Assembly (NCBI GenBank): GCA_003284265.1
Contig: QBVV01000004.1
Span: 1 to 64,000 of the forward strand
Length of the DNA: 64,000 nucleotides
From: SAR116 cluster bacterium AG-313-A07
GTDB taxonomy: Bacteria > Pseudomonadota > Alphaproteobacteria > Thalassobaculales > Thalassobaculaceae
Reading direction: 5' to 3'
Shown: positions 52,571 through 62,621 of the stretch, in pieces
How the letters are laid out: every line of letters starts with the position of its first letter
Numbering within the stretch: position 1 is the first letter of the stretch
Made by a program: the position numbers and the translations under genes
The notes under the pieces: model-generated
Database searches by the model: none
Told to the model about the DNA's origin: nothing
What the model saw: the letters and a program-made list of their open reading frames with translations, nothing else

Positions 52571-55500
52571 TTATGGGACGTTTTCCAGTTTTGTTTTCGA
52601 TAAGCTTCTTCTTTCAATTATCGATAAAAATAAGGATAGTAGTGGTGGAATAATAATCAAAGTTAACACTGCAGAAAGCGCTAGACCCCCGATTACGACG
52701 GAGCCCAAACCACGGTATAATTCAGCACCTGCTCCAGGAAAAACAACTAGGGGTAACATTCCTAAAACGCTTGTCAAAGTTGACATGAAGATCGGTCTAA
52801 TACGGTTTTTAGTAGCTTCCAATATAGCATCCGAAATCGCTAAATTGTCTGTGCGTAAATGGTGTAATGTCTGGTGAACTAACAGGATTGCATTATTGAC
52901 GACAATGCCAATTAATATAACAAAACCGAGAAGGGTTAGCATATCAAGGTTTTGTTGTTGAAATTGTCCAAGTAATACTAACCCAATAACGCCTCCTGCA
53001 GTAGCTAACGGCACTGATAGGATAATGATAAGTGGATAGAAAAAACTTTCGAATAGCACCGCCATTACAAGATAAACAATTATGAGTGCCATAAAAAGAT
53101 CAACAACCATTTCATCCCACGTTTCCGTCAATTTATCTGCAGTCCCTGATAATCGAAGCTTAACTGTGTTGGGAACTGATTCTTTTCTAAGCTCATCGAT
53201 AACGCCTATTTGGATATTTTTCATGGCTACTTCGAGTGGCATATTCGCGGGTGGATTAATCTGTAGCGTTATCGTTCTTAGCTGTTCTCTATGTCGTATT
53301 TCCGATGGGCCTGTAGTGACATCGATAGTTGATAAAGAACTCGCGGGTACAATTTGGCCATTCTCAGTCACAACAGGAAGGTTGTTAATATCTTGGGTTG
53401 CTTCGATATGATGTTTGGGTCCTCGCAACGTGAGGTCGATACGTTTTCCATCTACCGTGATTTCAGCTACGCGTAAACCGTCGTTAAAGGCGTCTAAAGT
53501 TTGACCTAAAGCCCTGGTAGATACTCCATTATCCGCTAAGTTAACCCTATTAGGAGTAACCCTTATTTCTGGAGACCCCAGACTAAGGGATGGTCTGGGT
53601 CGCATTCTGGTTCCCTCTTTCCTAGGCATAATTTTTTCTAGTTTTCCGGCAGCCCGCTGAGCGATACTGATTATTTCTTCTAGCGTGCCGCCGGAGACAT
53701 CCAGATCTACTGAACGTGAGCCCCCAATGCCACGACCAAAAATGGATCGTTTTCTCATTATTCCATATGTTTTTGGTTCACTGTAAAGAGATCGTTCCAA
53801 TATTGGTATGAGTTCGTCAACTCGAGTTGGGTCAACCGCAACTGCTCCAATAATAGCATTGGCGCGAAAAGCGGCGAAGAAAAATCGTTCCATAGTAGGG
53901 ACGCCATTTTCGTCTTCGGTTTGACTGCCCTCAGGATCCCACAATTTCTTCGTTGCATCTTCTAGTTTTCCGGCAATTTTCGTCATTGTAGGAAGATTAT
54001 ATCCAGACGGGGGAAGAATATAGCCAATGACGAGATTGCGGTTCCCATCTGGTAAATAATCTAATTTTGGGAGTAAAAGTGTCGTAACAATTCCCGAGAG
54101 TAAAACGACAATAAGCACTACTCCTGCAGCTCTGGTGCGGCTGGAAATAACACGCTTTGTGAAATTCAAAATAGCCGCTACGAACGAGCGAGCGAATAGA
54201 TCCAAAAAAGGTAGTTTGCGACCTTCCACAGTTTCTCTGAGGTCTCCAGATAAAAGTTTACTTGATAAAGCAGGAATCACTGTAATAGAAACCAACAAAG
54301 ACAATAAGACCGAAACGGATATAGCAACGGCTATATCTCTAAATAGTTGACCTACCTCCAGTTGCATCACAAGTATTGGTATGAAAACCATAACCGTTGT
54401 CAGGGCAGACACTAGTACTGCACCCCAGACTTGATTTGCTCCATCGAACGCGGCCTGTTTTATAGGTAAGCCGTTTTGTCTCAATCTAAATATATTTTCT
54501 AAAACAACTATCGCTGCGTCTACAACCATCCCTACCGCAAATGCCAAACCTGCTAAAGATATTACGTTGATAGATCTACCGAGCGCAGCCATTGCTACAA
54601 AAGACCCTATCACAGACACAGGTATGGCAAGAGACACAACAAGGGTAGCCGAACCACTCCTCAAGAATAGAAGAAGTACTATGGCGGCTAATGTTCCGCC
54701 TATATAGATATTTTGTTGAACCAGATTAATTGCGGAGTCGATGTAGGTTGTTTCGTCATAAACTTGTGTTAGGAATATCTTTTCTGGCAGTAATTCATTG
54801 TCGTTCAATTCAACAACAGCCTGCCGAATACCCTTCATAATCTCGATTACATTGGCTCCAGTCTCTCGATATACCGGTAATGCGATGGCCGGTTCACTCA
54901 TCATACGAATTCTCGAAACGGGTTGCTTGTAACCGAACACTACATTAGCCACATCACTGATTTTAATTCTTGTAATACGTCCCGATGCAGGATCCATTAC
55001 GGATCTCAATACAACTTCATTGACGGCTTTGACTGAGCTGAAATCACCCTCGGTCCGAACAACATAACGTCTTTTCCCCTCGTCTATAGCACCAGCTGAT
55101 ACGGAGGCATTTGCACTTTGCAGAGCTTTAACGACATCGGGAATTGTTAACTTGTATTGTGCAAGGCTTTCGGGATTTGTGATGACTTGCATCTCCCGTT
55201 CAGCACCGCCATAGACCCGCACCTCCGAGATCCCGTTTACTCGCTCGAGGCGATCTTTAATGAAATCTTTAGCTAAGTCATAGTAACCATGTATTTCTGA
55301 ATTATTCTCAGTTAATTTCCTCAATATTAACCAAGCTATGGCATTGTCTTCTGATCCAGCCGTATTGAGTGTAGGCTCGTCAACTTCGGTTGGATAGTTG
55401 CCCACACGGTCCAACCTATTTGAAACCAGCAAGAGCGCTTTTGTCATATCTTGGCCGACACCAAATTCAAGTGTTACGCGGGCTCTACCCGTTTCAGATT

Positions 55501-55750
55501 TACTGACAATAGACTCAATGCCCTCTATACCTTTAAGTTGTTTTTCCTGTCTGTTTACAATCTCTCGTTCAACTTCCGCAGGTGCTGCACCTGGCCATTG
55601 CGTTGTAATAGTGATTACTGGTTGATTAACATCCGGCGTTAATTGAATAGGAATGCTTTGCAGCGCAACACCGCCAAACATTACAATCATTAGAACGGCT
55701 GCTATTACGGCTATTGGGCGTATTATCGAAACCGAAATCAAGCGGTCCAT
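52571..55750 (-). CDS. RND-family efflux permease (HAE1-like)
   Basis: The 1059-residue inner-membrane pump has two six-helix halves with large periplasmic loops: TM1 SIIRPIAVIAAVLMIVMFGG, the GxxVNxA/AIVVLEN stretch AVGMVVDAAIVVLENIFRL in TM4, and AVLFESFFYPLIIILSVPLA and LTLLGFVILIGIVVNNAI in the second half. In the proton-relay site the AcrB Asp-Asp pair appears as Asp-Ala. It couples proton import to export. It is encoded 4 nt after the membrane-fusion partner; no outer-membrane factor gene is nearby. Confidence 0.95.
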   Translation of the reverse strand: MDRLISVSIIRPIAVIAAVLMIVMFGGVALQSIPIQLTPDVNQPVITITTQWPGAAPAEVEREIVNRQEKQLKGIEGIESIVSKSETGRARVTLEFGVGQDMTKALLLVSNRLDRVGNYPTEVDEPTLNTAGSEDNAIAWLILRKLTENNSEIHGYYDLAKDFIKDRLERVNGISEVRVYGGAEREMQVITNPESLAQYKLTIPDVVKALQSANASVSAGAIDEGKRRYVVRTEGDFSSVKAVNEVVLRSVMDPASGRITRIKISDVANVVFGYKQPVSRIRMMSEPAIALPVYRETGANVIEIMKGIRQAVVELNDNELLPEKIFLTQVYDETTYIDSAINLVQQNIYIGGTLAAIVLLLFLRSGSATLVVSLAIPVSVIGSFVAMAALGRSINVISLAGLAFAVGMVVDAAIVVLENIFRLRQNGLPIKQAAFDGANQVWGAVLVSALTTVMVFIPILVMQLEVGQLFRDIAVAISVSVLLSLLVSITVIPALSSKLLSGDLRETVEGRKLPFLDLFARSFVAAILNFTKRVISSRTRAAGVVLIVVLLSGIVTTLLLPKLDYLPDGNRNLVIGYILPPSGYNLPTMTKIAGKLEDATKKLWDPEGSQTEDENGVPTMERFFFAAFRANAIIGAVAVDPTRVDELIPILERSLYSEPKTYGIMRKRSIFGRGIGGSRSVDLDVSGGTLEEIISIAQRAAGKLEKIMPRKEGTRMRPRPSLSLGSPEIRVTPNRVNLADNGVSTRALGQTLDAFNDGLRVAEITVDGKRIDLTLRGPKHHIEATQDINNLPVVTENGQIVPASSLSTIDVTTGPSEIRHREQLRTITLQINPPANMPLEVAMKNIQIGVIDELRKESVPNTVKLRLSGTADKLTETWDEMVVDLFMALIIVYLVMAVLFESFFYPLIIILSVPLATAGGVIGLVLLGQFQQQNLDMLTLLGFVILIGIVVNNAILLVHQTLHHLRTDNLAISDAILEATKNRIRPIFMSTLTSVLGMLPLVVFPGAGAELYRGLGSVVIGGLALSAVLTLIIIPPLLSLFLSIIERRSLSKTKLENVP

Positions 55751-55754
55751 GGGT

Positions 55755-56879
55755 CTACCTCACCCCATTCGGTTTGATAGGTTCTCCTGGTCTTAACCGC
55801 TCATTGCCCCGCACCACTACAAGATCTCCAACTTTTAATCCGGAAAGTACTTCAAATCGATTTCCAATCGCCCGCCCTAACTTAATTGGTTGAATATTTG
55901 CAGTTCCTTTGCGAAATATAAAAACAATCTTCTTCCCATCTTTAACCAAGACGGCGTCTTTATGGACAGTCGTAACATCGTCAGGGTTTCCAATGGGGAG
56001 TTTAAGTGTCACAGACTGATTACCAAGAAGACCGTTTTGGAATTGTTCATCTTTAATACTCAGCCTTATTGCAACAGCTCGGGTCAGTGAATTTTCTTGC
56101 GGGATGATAGCTCGTATTATCGTGTTAAAAGTAATCCCATTTTGGAACTTCGCAGTTACTTTTGTATTCGTTTTTAGTGCCAGTGCTCGTATTGATGGTA
56201 CGTCTGCCTCTATCTCGAGGTCAGTATCATTAAAAATAGTTATTATGGGATCACCAACTCGTACATAATTTCCGGGTAAAGTATGCCGTTTTATTACTAC
56301 CCCGGGGTAGGGGGCTCTAATGTACGTGTCTTGAAGAGAAATTTGCCCTGCTTTCAGACTAGCTTTTGACTGGTCAATATCTGCGCGAGCACGATTCACC
56401 ATTTCTGCAGAAATTTCTAAATCCCGCTCACTATCTTCTTCTCTGTCTTTTCGAAATGCTGCTGAAGTCCTTAGTGCCAGAATTCGCTTGTGCGTCTGCT
56501 CCATTTTTCTGTAATTTACTGTTTCTTTTGCCAGCTGAGTCTTCACAATTTTTAAATTAGCTTGCAAAAGTTGTATTTGGTTATCGAGGCGATCTGACGC
56601 CAGTTTTACTAATAAATCATCTTTTTTTACCCGGTCTCCAACTTGTACATACATTTTATGGACACGTTCTGCTATTCTCGTTGCAACAATACCTGACTCT
56701 TTTGCTATAAATCGTCCAAGAACAGGCATTGTTTGAAGAAGAGGCTCTGATATCACTTGATCGACACCAACGGCACTGACTCGTTGTTGAGCGGCGCCTA
56801 CAGAAAGTAGAAACGGTAGTAATAACAGTCCAAAAATATTAGAAATCAATACTAAGTTGATTTCTCGTTTTCTAATCAT
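55755..56879 (-). CDS. RND efflux periplasmic adaptor (membrane fusion protein)
   Basis: From ATG 56879 (the frame opens at TTG 56891), about 374 residues. N-terminal hydrophobic anchor (VLISNIFGLLLLPFLLSVGA), barrel-sandwich hybrid with VGDRVKKDDLLVKL and YIRAPYPGVVIKRHTLPGN, a helical hairpin (about 90-165), beta-barrel (IEADVPSIRALAL), and membrane-proximal domain at the end. It links the permease to an outer-membrane channel. First gene of the pair, transcribed away from the deacetylase-like gene. Confidence 0.93.
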   Translation of the reverse strand: MIRKREINLVLISNIFGLLLLPFLLSVGAAQQRVSAVGVDQVISEPLLQTMPVLGRFIAKESGIVATRIAERVHKMYVQVGDRVKKDDLLVKLASDRLDNQIQLLQANLKIVKTQLAKETVNYRKMEQTHKRILALRTSAAFRKDREEDSERDLEISAEMVNRARADIDQSKASLKAGQISLQDTYIRAPYPGVVIKRHTLPGNYVRVGDPIITIFNDTDLEIEADVPSIRALALKTNTKVTAKFQNGITFNTIIRAIIPQENSLTRAVAIRLSIKDEQFQNGLLGNQSVTLKLPIGNPDDVTTVHKDAVLVKDGKKIVFIFRKGTANIQPIKLGRAIGNRFEVLSGLKVGDLVVVRGNERLRPGEPIKPNGVR

Positions 56880-57174
56880 ATGGAAATCCAAACCAATCTT
56901 GTAGCCAATGGTCGACCAACCAAATGGTAATTCAGGAAATATACATTCTTCTTAGTTTTACAAGTCTTTCTATGCAATTCTTTTCATGCAATTATTATTC
57001 ATAACTAGATCTACTAAATGTTAACACGGTGTTAGTTTGCGGCTCAAACGAAGCTTTATGTGGCATTTTTTAAGATAAAATTTGTATGCGACAAAAATAT
57101 TGTCGTCCAATACTATAAATGTGCAGATCCTTTGAGGTTTTCACTTTAATAGCTAATAAATATAATAGGCGCTT
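56880..57174. promoter_or_regulatory. Divergent regulatory region with two perfect dyads
   Basis: Between the RND operon (minus) and the deacetylase-like gene (plus). Two exact inverted repeats are visible: TAACAC-G-GTGTTA at 57022-57034 and CGACAA-N5-TTGTCG at 57089-57105. Both have the size of operators for dimeric regulators such as TetR- or MarR-type proteins. No regulator gene is present within the window. Confidence 0.45.
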
Positions 57175-58101
57175 ATGACGATATTATTCACACATCAATC
57201 TTGCCTTCTACATGAAGTTGCTGCAGGGCATCCAGAAAACCCATCGCGATTGAAGGTATTGGAGGCTTTATTTGCAGACGATACATTCAAAGATTTAGAG
57301 AGAAGAGATGCACCATTGGGAACTGTTGATCAAATAGCATTGATGCACTCTGAACAATATATCGAAGAGATTATTAGGGCCGTTCCAGATAATGAACTTC
57401 TATATTTGGATGCGGACACGTCATTATCCCATGGATCAAGTGAAGCGGCTATGAGAGGGTGTGGCTCGGTTTGCGCTGCTATTGATGCATTAATGACGGA
57501 AAATACTAAAAACGCTTTTTGTGCTGTCCGTCCACCAGGACATCACGCCGAGACAGAGAAGGCTATGGGGTTTTGTTTGTTTAATAATGCAGCTATTGGT
57601 GCTGCATACGCTCAAGAAAAATTTAAGGTTGATAGAGTGGCAGTTGTTGATTTCGATGTTCATCATGGTAATGGAACGCAAGAAATGTTCTGGTCGCAAC
57701 CTAACCTTTTATATGCATCAACTCATCAAATGCCGTTATTTCCTGGGACAGGCGCTATATCTGAGATCGGAGAACATAATAACATTATAAATGCCCCACT
57801 TTTGGCTGGCTCTGGCAGTTCCGAATTCAGAACAGCTTTTAATGAGCTTATTTTCCCTGGGTTGAGAAAATTCAGTCCTGATTTATTGATTGTTTCTGCT
57901 GGCTTTGACGCCCACGCTGATGATCCTCTCGCTAGTTTAAATTTAAATGAGGATGATTTTTCATGGGTTACCTCGGAATTATTATCAATTGCTGAAAAAT
58001 ACTCAGATGGGCGGTTGGTTTCTGTATTAGAAGGTGGGTATAATCTTGAAGCTTTGAGCAGTTCCGTATCTGTACATGTGCGCGAACTCATGTCAGTTTA
58101 G
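57175..58101 (+). CDS. Histone deacetylase-like (acetoin utilisation/APAH) amidohydrolase
   Basis: The 308-residue zinc hydrolase has RPPGHHAE, VVDFDVHHGNGTQEM (Asp/His zinc ligands), and SAGFDAHADDPLASL, with EGGYNLEAL at the end. These are the charge-relay and metal residues of the class II HDAC/acetoin-utilisation family, which in bacteria acts on acetylated polyamines or other amides. Its place just before xseB-ispA-dxs-tlyA is a conserved alphaproteobacterial neighbourhood. Confidence 0.92.
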   Translation: MTILFTHQSCLLHEVAAGHPENPSRLKVLEALFADDTFKDLERRDAPLGTVDQIALMHSEQYIEEIIRAVPDNELLYLDADTSLSHGSSEAAMRGCGSVCAAIDALMTENTKNAFCAVRPPGHHAETEKAMGFCLFNNAAIGAAYAQEKFKVDRVAVVDFDVHHGNGTQEMFWSQPNLLYASTHQMPLFPGTGAISEIGEHNNIINAPLLAGSGSSEFRTAFNELIFPGLRKFSPDLLIVSAGFDAHADDPLASLNLNEDDFSWVTSELLSIAEKYSDGRLVSVLEGGYNLEALSSSVSVHVRELMSV

Positions 58102-58148
58102 CTTTTAGATTTTAGATTTTTTACGTAGGTCGTTTTAGGAGGCATAAA

Positions 58149-58391
58149 TTGGTAGAGGAGAATAAATCGTTAGAAAATGTAAGTTTTGAGGAATCTCTTG
58201 CGGAACTAGAAGCTATAGTTGACCGATTAGAAAGTGGACAAGGTTCTTTAGACGAAGCGATAAAAGCTTATCAGAGAGGGTCCGAACTGAAGAGACATTG
58301 TCAAACGAAACTAGATGAAGCAAGAATGAAGGTAGAAGAAATTAGATTACCAGAGAGTGGAAATAAACCAGAAGTCTCCAACTTTGAATAA
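58149..58391 (+). CDS. xseB: Exodeoxyribonuclease VII small subunit
   Basis: The 80-residue helical protein has the XseB core NVSFEESLAELEAIVDRLESG, SLDEAIKAYQRGSEL and CQTKLDEARMKVEEI. It binds XseA and is needed for the nuclease that degrades single-stranded DNA. AGGAGG stands before the TTG start at 58149; no other start fits. It is followed by ispA 27 nt downstream. Confidence 0.95.
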   Translation: MVEENKSLENVSFEESLAELEAIVDRLESGQGSLDEAIKAYQRGSELKRHCQTKLDEARMKVEEIRLPESGNKPEVSNFE

Positions 58392-58418
58392 AACAGGTCG
58401 TATTTTAAACCATAATCA

Positions 58419-59312
58419 ATGACAAAAAATCACCTCAAAGACCTGTTAGATGCCTCTGCTGCAAAAGTTGAAACGGTAATGGAGAGATACTTGCCTCGTC
58501 CACAGGGTATAGAAGCCCCGCTCCTTGAAGCTATTCGATACAGCTGCCTTGGCGGAGGGAAGAGACTACGTTCTTTTATGGTTCTCCAATCGGCCCGTCT
58601 ATTCAATGTCGAGGAATTATACGCTTTGAGAGTGGCGGCAGCCGTTGAATTTTTGCATAGTTATTCGCTCATACATGACGATTTGCCTGCTATGGATAAT
58701 AGCGACACAAGAAGAGGAAAGCCGAGCTGTCATATCAAATTTGGTGAGGCGACGGCTATATTGGCAGGTGATGCGCTCCAAGCACTTGCTTTTGAAACCC
58801 TTGCCTCGGAGGAAACACACCCCGAACCTGGTATCCGTTGTCGGTTGGTTAACGCATTGGCTTCTGCTTCCGGGGTAGCAGGAATGGTGGCAGGCCAAAT
58901 GATGGATTTAATTGGTGAAACCACTTCTTTGTCATTCGATCAGATAACTAGATTGCAGAATTTAAAGACTGGTGAGATGTTTGCCTTTAGCGCTAGAGCT
59001 GGAGCGATTTTATCAGGGGCCTCTTCCACTGAAGAAGATAATCTTAGAAAATATGCGGAAAGATTTGGGTTGGCCTTTCAAATAGCAGATGATTTGCTAG
59101 ATCTAGAGGGGGATCCATCAGAGGTTGGAAAACCTACTGGTCAAGATGAAAATGCCAATAAAGTTACGTTTGTTTCTGTGCTAGGAGCGGATCGAGCTCG
59201 CAATAAGGCGGAAATTTTAATTGAAGAAGCAGTGATTATGCTTGATAACTGGGATGAAGAAGCGCAAGCCTTGAGGGATCTGGCGCGTTATGTATTAAAA
59301 AGAACGAATTAA
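58419..59312 (+). CDS. ispA: Farnesyl diphosphate synthase (polyprenyl synthetase)
   Basis: This 297-residue enzyme makes C15 diphosphate from IPP and DMAPP. The two Asp-rich motifs are [10 protein letters not shown] (first) and DDLLDLEGD (second), with GGGKRLRSF for diphosphate binding and the usual HSYSLIHDD before the first. In an operon between xseB and dxs. Confidence 0.95.
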   Translation: MTKNHLKDLLDASAAKVETVMERYLPRPQGIEAPLLEAIRYSCLGGGKRLRSFMVLQSARLFNVEELYALRVAAAVEFLHSYSLIHDDLPAMDNSDTRRGKPSCHIKFGEATAILAGDALQALAFETLASEETHPEPGIRCRLVNALASASGVAGMVAGQMMDLIGETTSLSFDQITRLQNLKTGEMFAFSARAGAILSGASSTEEDNLRKYAERFGLAFQIADDLLDLEGDPSEVGKPTGQDENANKVTFVSVLGADRARNKAEILIEEAVIMLDNWDEEAQALRDLARYVLKRTN

Positions 59313-59323
59313 AAGGGTTAATA

Positions 59324-61243
59324 ATGGATCAAAGTCTGACGCCATTACTAGATGAGATTAGAGTTCCCGAGGATTTACGGAAATTATCGTCAGATAAGTT
59401 GCAAAAATTAGCTGATGAGCTGCGGCAAGAGGTGATAAACGCCGTCTCAGTTACGGGTGGGCATTTGGGTGCTGGCCTCGGTGTAGTTGAACTGACGGTA
59501 GCGTTACATTACGTTTACAATACTCCCATAGACCGATTAATATGGGATGTGGGCCACCAGGCATATCCTCATAAAGTCATTACGGGTCGTCGGGATAGTA
59601 TAAGGACGTTACGGCAAAGAAATGGCCTTTCTGGTTTTACCAAAAGATCAGAAAGTGAGTATGATCCATTTGGCGCAGCACATAGTTCTACCTCTATTTC
59701 CGCGGGGCTTGGAATGTCTGTAGCGCGTGATTTAATGGGTAATACTAATCACGTTATAGCGGTCATTGGTGATGGTGCGATGAGTGCTGGCATGGCCTAT
59801 GAAGCGATGAATAATGCTGGGACCGCTAACTCACGATTGTTAGTTATTTTAAATGATAACGATATGTCCATAGCTCCTGCTGTAGGGGCTATGAGTGCGT
59901 ATCTTTCCCAACTCATAAGCTCAAAACCATATAGGAATATAAGGGAACTTGTGAAACAAATTGCACAACGCTTTCCTAAACAAGTAGAGGTTACCGCTAA
60001 AAGGGCGGAGGAGTACGCGCGGGGACTGGTGACAGGTGGCACGTTATTCGAGGAGCTAGGGTTTTATTATATTGGACCCGTTGACGGGCACAACATGGAT
60101 CATTTATTGCCAGTGTTAGAAAATATTCGTGATGCAACCCAAGATAAGCCGGTACTCCTTCACGTGGTGACAGAAAAGGGGCGTGGACATCCTTTTGGAG
60201 AGCAATCGGTTGAGAAATATCACGCTGTTCAAAAATTTGATCTGTTAACGGGAACCCAAACTAAACCCAAAGCTAATGCTCCTACCTATACTGACGTTTA
60301 TGCTACTGCATTAATAGCTGAAGCAGCTGATGATAGCTCTATAGTTGCTATCACAGCAGCTATGCCTTCTGGGACGGGGATTAACAAGTTCGCTGAGAAA
60401 TTCTCCGAAAGAACGTTTGACGTTGGCATAGCAGAGCAGCACGCTGTCACATTTGCTGCTGGTATGGCTACTGAAGGACTAAAACCGTTTGTAACAATTT
60501 ATTCCACGTTTTTGCAACGAGCCTTTGATCAAGTAGTTCACGATGTTGCTATTCAGGGATTACCTGTCAGGTTTGGGATTGATAGGGCTGGATTAGTTGG
60601 TGCTGATGGAGCAACGCATGCAGGATCGTTCGATCTAACTTATTTATCTTGTTTGCCGGGGTTCGTCGTTATGGCTGCCGCAGATGAAGCGGATTTAATG
60701 CATATGGTTGCGACGGCTGCGGGTATAAACGACCGGCCATCAGCTGTCCGATATCCGAGAGGTGAAGGGATCGGCATTGATCTCCCAGTTAAGGGCGTTC
60801 CTTTAGAGATAGGAAAAGGTAGGGTTTTACGAGAGGGTAATACCGTAGCCATATTATCTCTTGGCGGGCGTTTGTCGGAGAGTTTGTTAGCTGCCGATGA
60901 TCTCGCTACACGTGGTCTCATGATAACGGTTGCCGATGCTAGATTTGCCAAACCTATTGATCAGCAGTTGATCCATGAGCTCGCTTCTTCCCATGATATA
61001 TTGATAATAATTGAGGAGGGTTCGGTAGGTGGTTTTTCTAGCCATGTTTTAGACTTTTTAACAAATAAAGGGTTATTAGACGGGACCTTAAAGGTGCGCA
61101 CTATGTGTTTGCCAGACCGTTTTCTAGATCATAATTCGCCCGAAATGCAGTATAAGGAAGCTGGTTTAGACGCAGGGCATATAGTCAAAACAGCTTTATT
61201 AGCATTAGGTCATAAGGATGAAATGAAACCTGTTAGTGCTTGA
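59324..61243 (+). CDS. dxs: 1-Deoxy-D-xylulose-5-phosphate synthase
   Basis: The 639-residue ThDP enzyme condenses pyruvate and glyceraldehyde 3-phosphate in the MEP isoprenoid pathway. Motifs: [20 protein letters not shown] at the start, [18 protein letters not shown] (ThDP/Mg), [10 protein letters not shown] and [17 protein letters not shown] with the catalytic Glu, and the C-terminal transketolase domain. AAAAGGG precedes the ATG. Length is typical. It lies 11 nt after ispA, which uses its product. Confidence 0.97.
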   Translation: MDQSLTPLLDEIRVPEDLRKLSSDKLQKLADELRQEVINAVSVTGGHLGAGLGVVELTVALHYVYNTPIDRLIWDVGHQAYPHKVITGRRDSIRTLRQRNGLSGFTKRSESEYDPFGAAHSSTSISAGLGMSVARDLMGNTNHVIAVIGDGAMSAGMAYEAMNNAGTANSRLLVILNDNDMSIAPAVGAMSAYLSQLISSKPYRNIRELVKQIAQRFPKQVEVTAKRAEEYARGLVTGGTLFEELGFYYIGPVDGHNMDHLLPVLENIRDATQDKPVLLHVVTEKGRGHPFGEQSVEKYHAVQKFDLLTGTQTKPKANAPTYTDVYATALIAEAADDSSIVAITAAMPSGTGINKFAEKFSERTFDVGIAEQHAVTFAAGMATEGLKPFVTIYSTFLQRAFDQVVHDVAIQGLPVRFGIDRAGLVGADGATHAGSFDLTYLSCLPGFVVMAAADEADLMHMVATAAGINDRPSAVRYPRGEGIGIDLPVKGVPLEIGKGRVLREGNTVAILSLGGRLSESLLAADDLATRGLMITVADARFAKPIDQQLIHELASSHDILIIIEEGSVGGFSSHVLDFLTNKGLLDGTLKVRTMCLPDRFLDHNSPEMQYKEAGLDAGHIVKTALLALGHKDEMKPVSA

Positions 61244-61306
61244 GCGGGTCTCATTTTTTAAACCGTTATCGAACCATTTTTTGCGTTGATTGAGCAAAGT
61301 ATTTAC

Positions 61307-62062
61307 ATGACTGGAGAACTTTATCGAATAGATCAACTGCTCGTTCGTAAAGGTCTATCGCAATCGCGAACTCAGGCAAAGGCGCTCATTGATGCTAAGC
61401 TTGTAACTTGTGATGGAGATGTTATCTCGAAAGCGTCTGCACTATTTCAAGAAACTGCAGATGTTGTCGTTACGAGTGAGATTCATCCTTGGGTATCTCG
61501 CGGAGGACAAAAGTTAGCGGCTGCATTAGACTTTTTTCAAATAGATGTTACCGGCTTCGTGTGTCTTGACCTCGGTGCATCGACAGGTGGCTTTACAGAT
61601 GTTTTAATTGCCAGCGGGGCAAGTAAAAGCTATGCGGTTGATGTTGGGAGTGGACAGTTAGCGAATAAACTTCGCGCTAAAGAAATGGTCATAAATCTGG
61701 AAAAAACTGATGCGAGAAATTTGAGTGTCACTTTGATCCCTGACCCAATTGATATATTAGTTTGTGATGTGAGCTTTATTTCTCTTGCAAAAATACTCCC
61801 TGTTCCCATGAGATTGGTTAAAGAGGGTGGTATCCTAATTTGTCTAGTGAAGCCTCAGTTTGAAGTGGGACCAGGACACGTAGGCAAAAAAGGCGTTGTT
61901 CGTGACGATAAGCTCAGGCGCTCTATTTTAAAAAGTGTTTCGCTATGGCTCGATGCTCGTCAAGGATGGAGGGTTTTGGGTTCTATTGAGTCACCCATCC
62001 CAGGAGTTCGTGGTAACCGTGAATTTCTGGTGGCATGTTCGAAAAAAGATAAAATTTTGTAA
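61307..62062 (+). CDS. tlyA: TlyA-family rRNA 2'-O-methyltransferase
   Basis: From ATG 61307 (the frame opens at TTG 61286) the product has 251 residues. The N-terminal S4 RNA-binding domain RIDQLLVRKGLSQSRTQAKA is followed by an FtsJ-like methyltransferase with LDLGASTGGFTDVLI for SAM, LVCDVSFISL and VKPQFEVG. TlyA methylates ribosomal RNA; the old haemolysin name is kept in some annotations. Last gene of the isoprenoid operon; it converges on the small exported-protein gene 4 nt away. Confidence 0.93.
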   Translation: MTGELYRIDQLLVRKGLSQSRTQAKALIDAKLVTCDGDVISKASALFQETADVVVTSEIHPWVSRGGQKLAAALDFFQIDVTGFVCLDLGASTGGFTDVLIASGASKSYAVDVGSGQLANKLRAKEMVINLEKTDARNLSVTLIPDPIDILVCDVSFISLAKILPVPMRLVKEGGILICLVKPQFEVGPGHVGKKGVVRDDKLRRSILKSVSLWLDARQGWRVLGSIESPIPGVRGNREFLVACSKKDKIL

Positions 62063-62066
62063 ATAT

Positions 62067-62549
62067 TTATAAAATTGATTCTATAAAAACTTCTTTTACT
62101 AAATCATCAAATCTTGTTTTCAGTTGCGCAGTAGCGTCGGCTTTAAAGTTTCTAATATCTTCAGTGGTAGGACGACCATTCTCCCACATTCTTATGGCCA
62201 ATGGATAAATTATACCTCTCAAGGCATTTTTTTCTACATTTAACGACCTTCGTGCAGCAGGGCTGCTTGTCTGCACCGCGACGCGAAGCTTTCCCTCTAC
62301 AAGTCGGCCATTAACATATAACGAAATATAGAACATAGGTAATGGCAGAACATCACGTCCGACCATGAATTTATACACTTTTTCCTCATTAAATTTTTTA
62401 TCTCTTTTTTTCTGTTCTTTTTCCTTAGCTTTCCTTTCTTGTGTTAACTCGTCATCCTCTTTTTCTTCCGCTAATGAAAAGGATACGGAGGCGGATAAAT
62501 GAAAACCGAACAATAAAAGGAGTAAAAAATATTTAAAATATCTTACCAT
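62067..62549 (-). CDS. Small exported protein of unknown function
   Basis: From ATG 62549 (GGA upstream) the product has 160 residues: a signal peptide (YFLLLLLFGFHLSASVSFSLA), a highly charged coiled-coil-like linker (about 30-58, rich in Lys and Glu), then a conserved-looking domain from VYKFMVGRDVLPLPMFYISL to the end. This ending resembles the C-terminal half of FliL-like or Tim44-type accessory proteins only superficially; I assign no function. It lies between tlyA and aroC on the opposite strand to tlyA. Confidence 0.65.
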   Translation of the reverse strand: MVRYFKYFLLLLLFGFHLSASVSFSLAEEKEDDELTQERKAKEKEQKKRDKKFNEEKVYKFMVGRDVLPLPMFYISLYVNGRLVEGKLRVAVQTSSPAARRSLNVEKNALRGIIYPLAIRMWENGRPTTEDIRNFKADATAQLKTRFDDLVKEVFIESIL

Positions 62550-62621
62550 GAATAGTTCCAATAATGGAGTTTATAGGCCTATCTTGACAATCATTCGTTC
62601 ACATTTACACATCTCTTCAAG

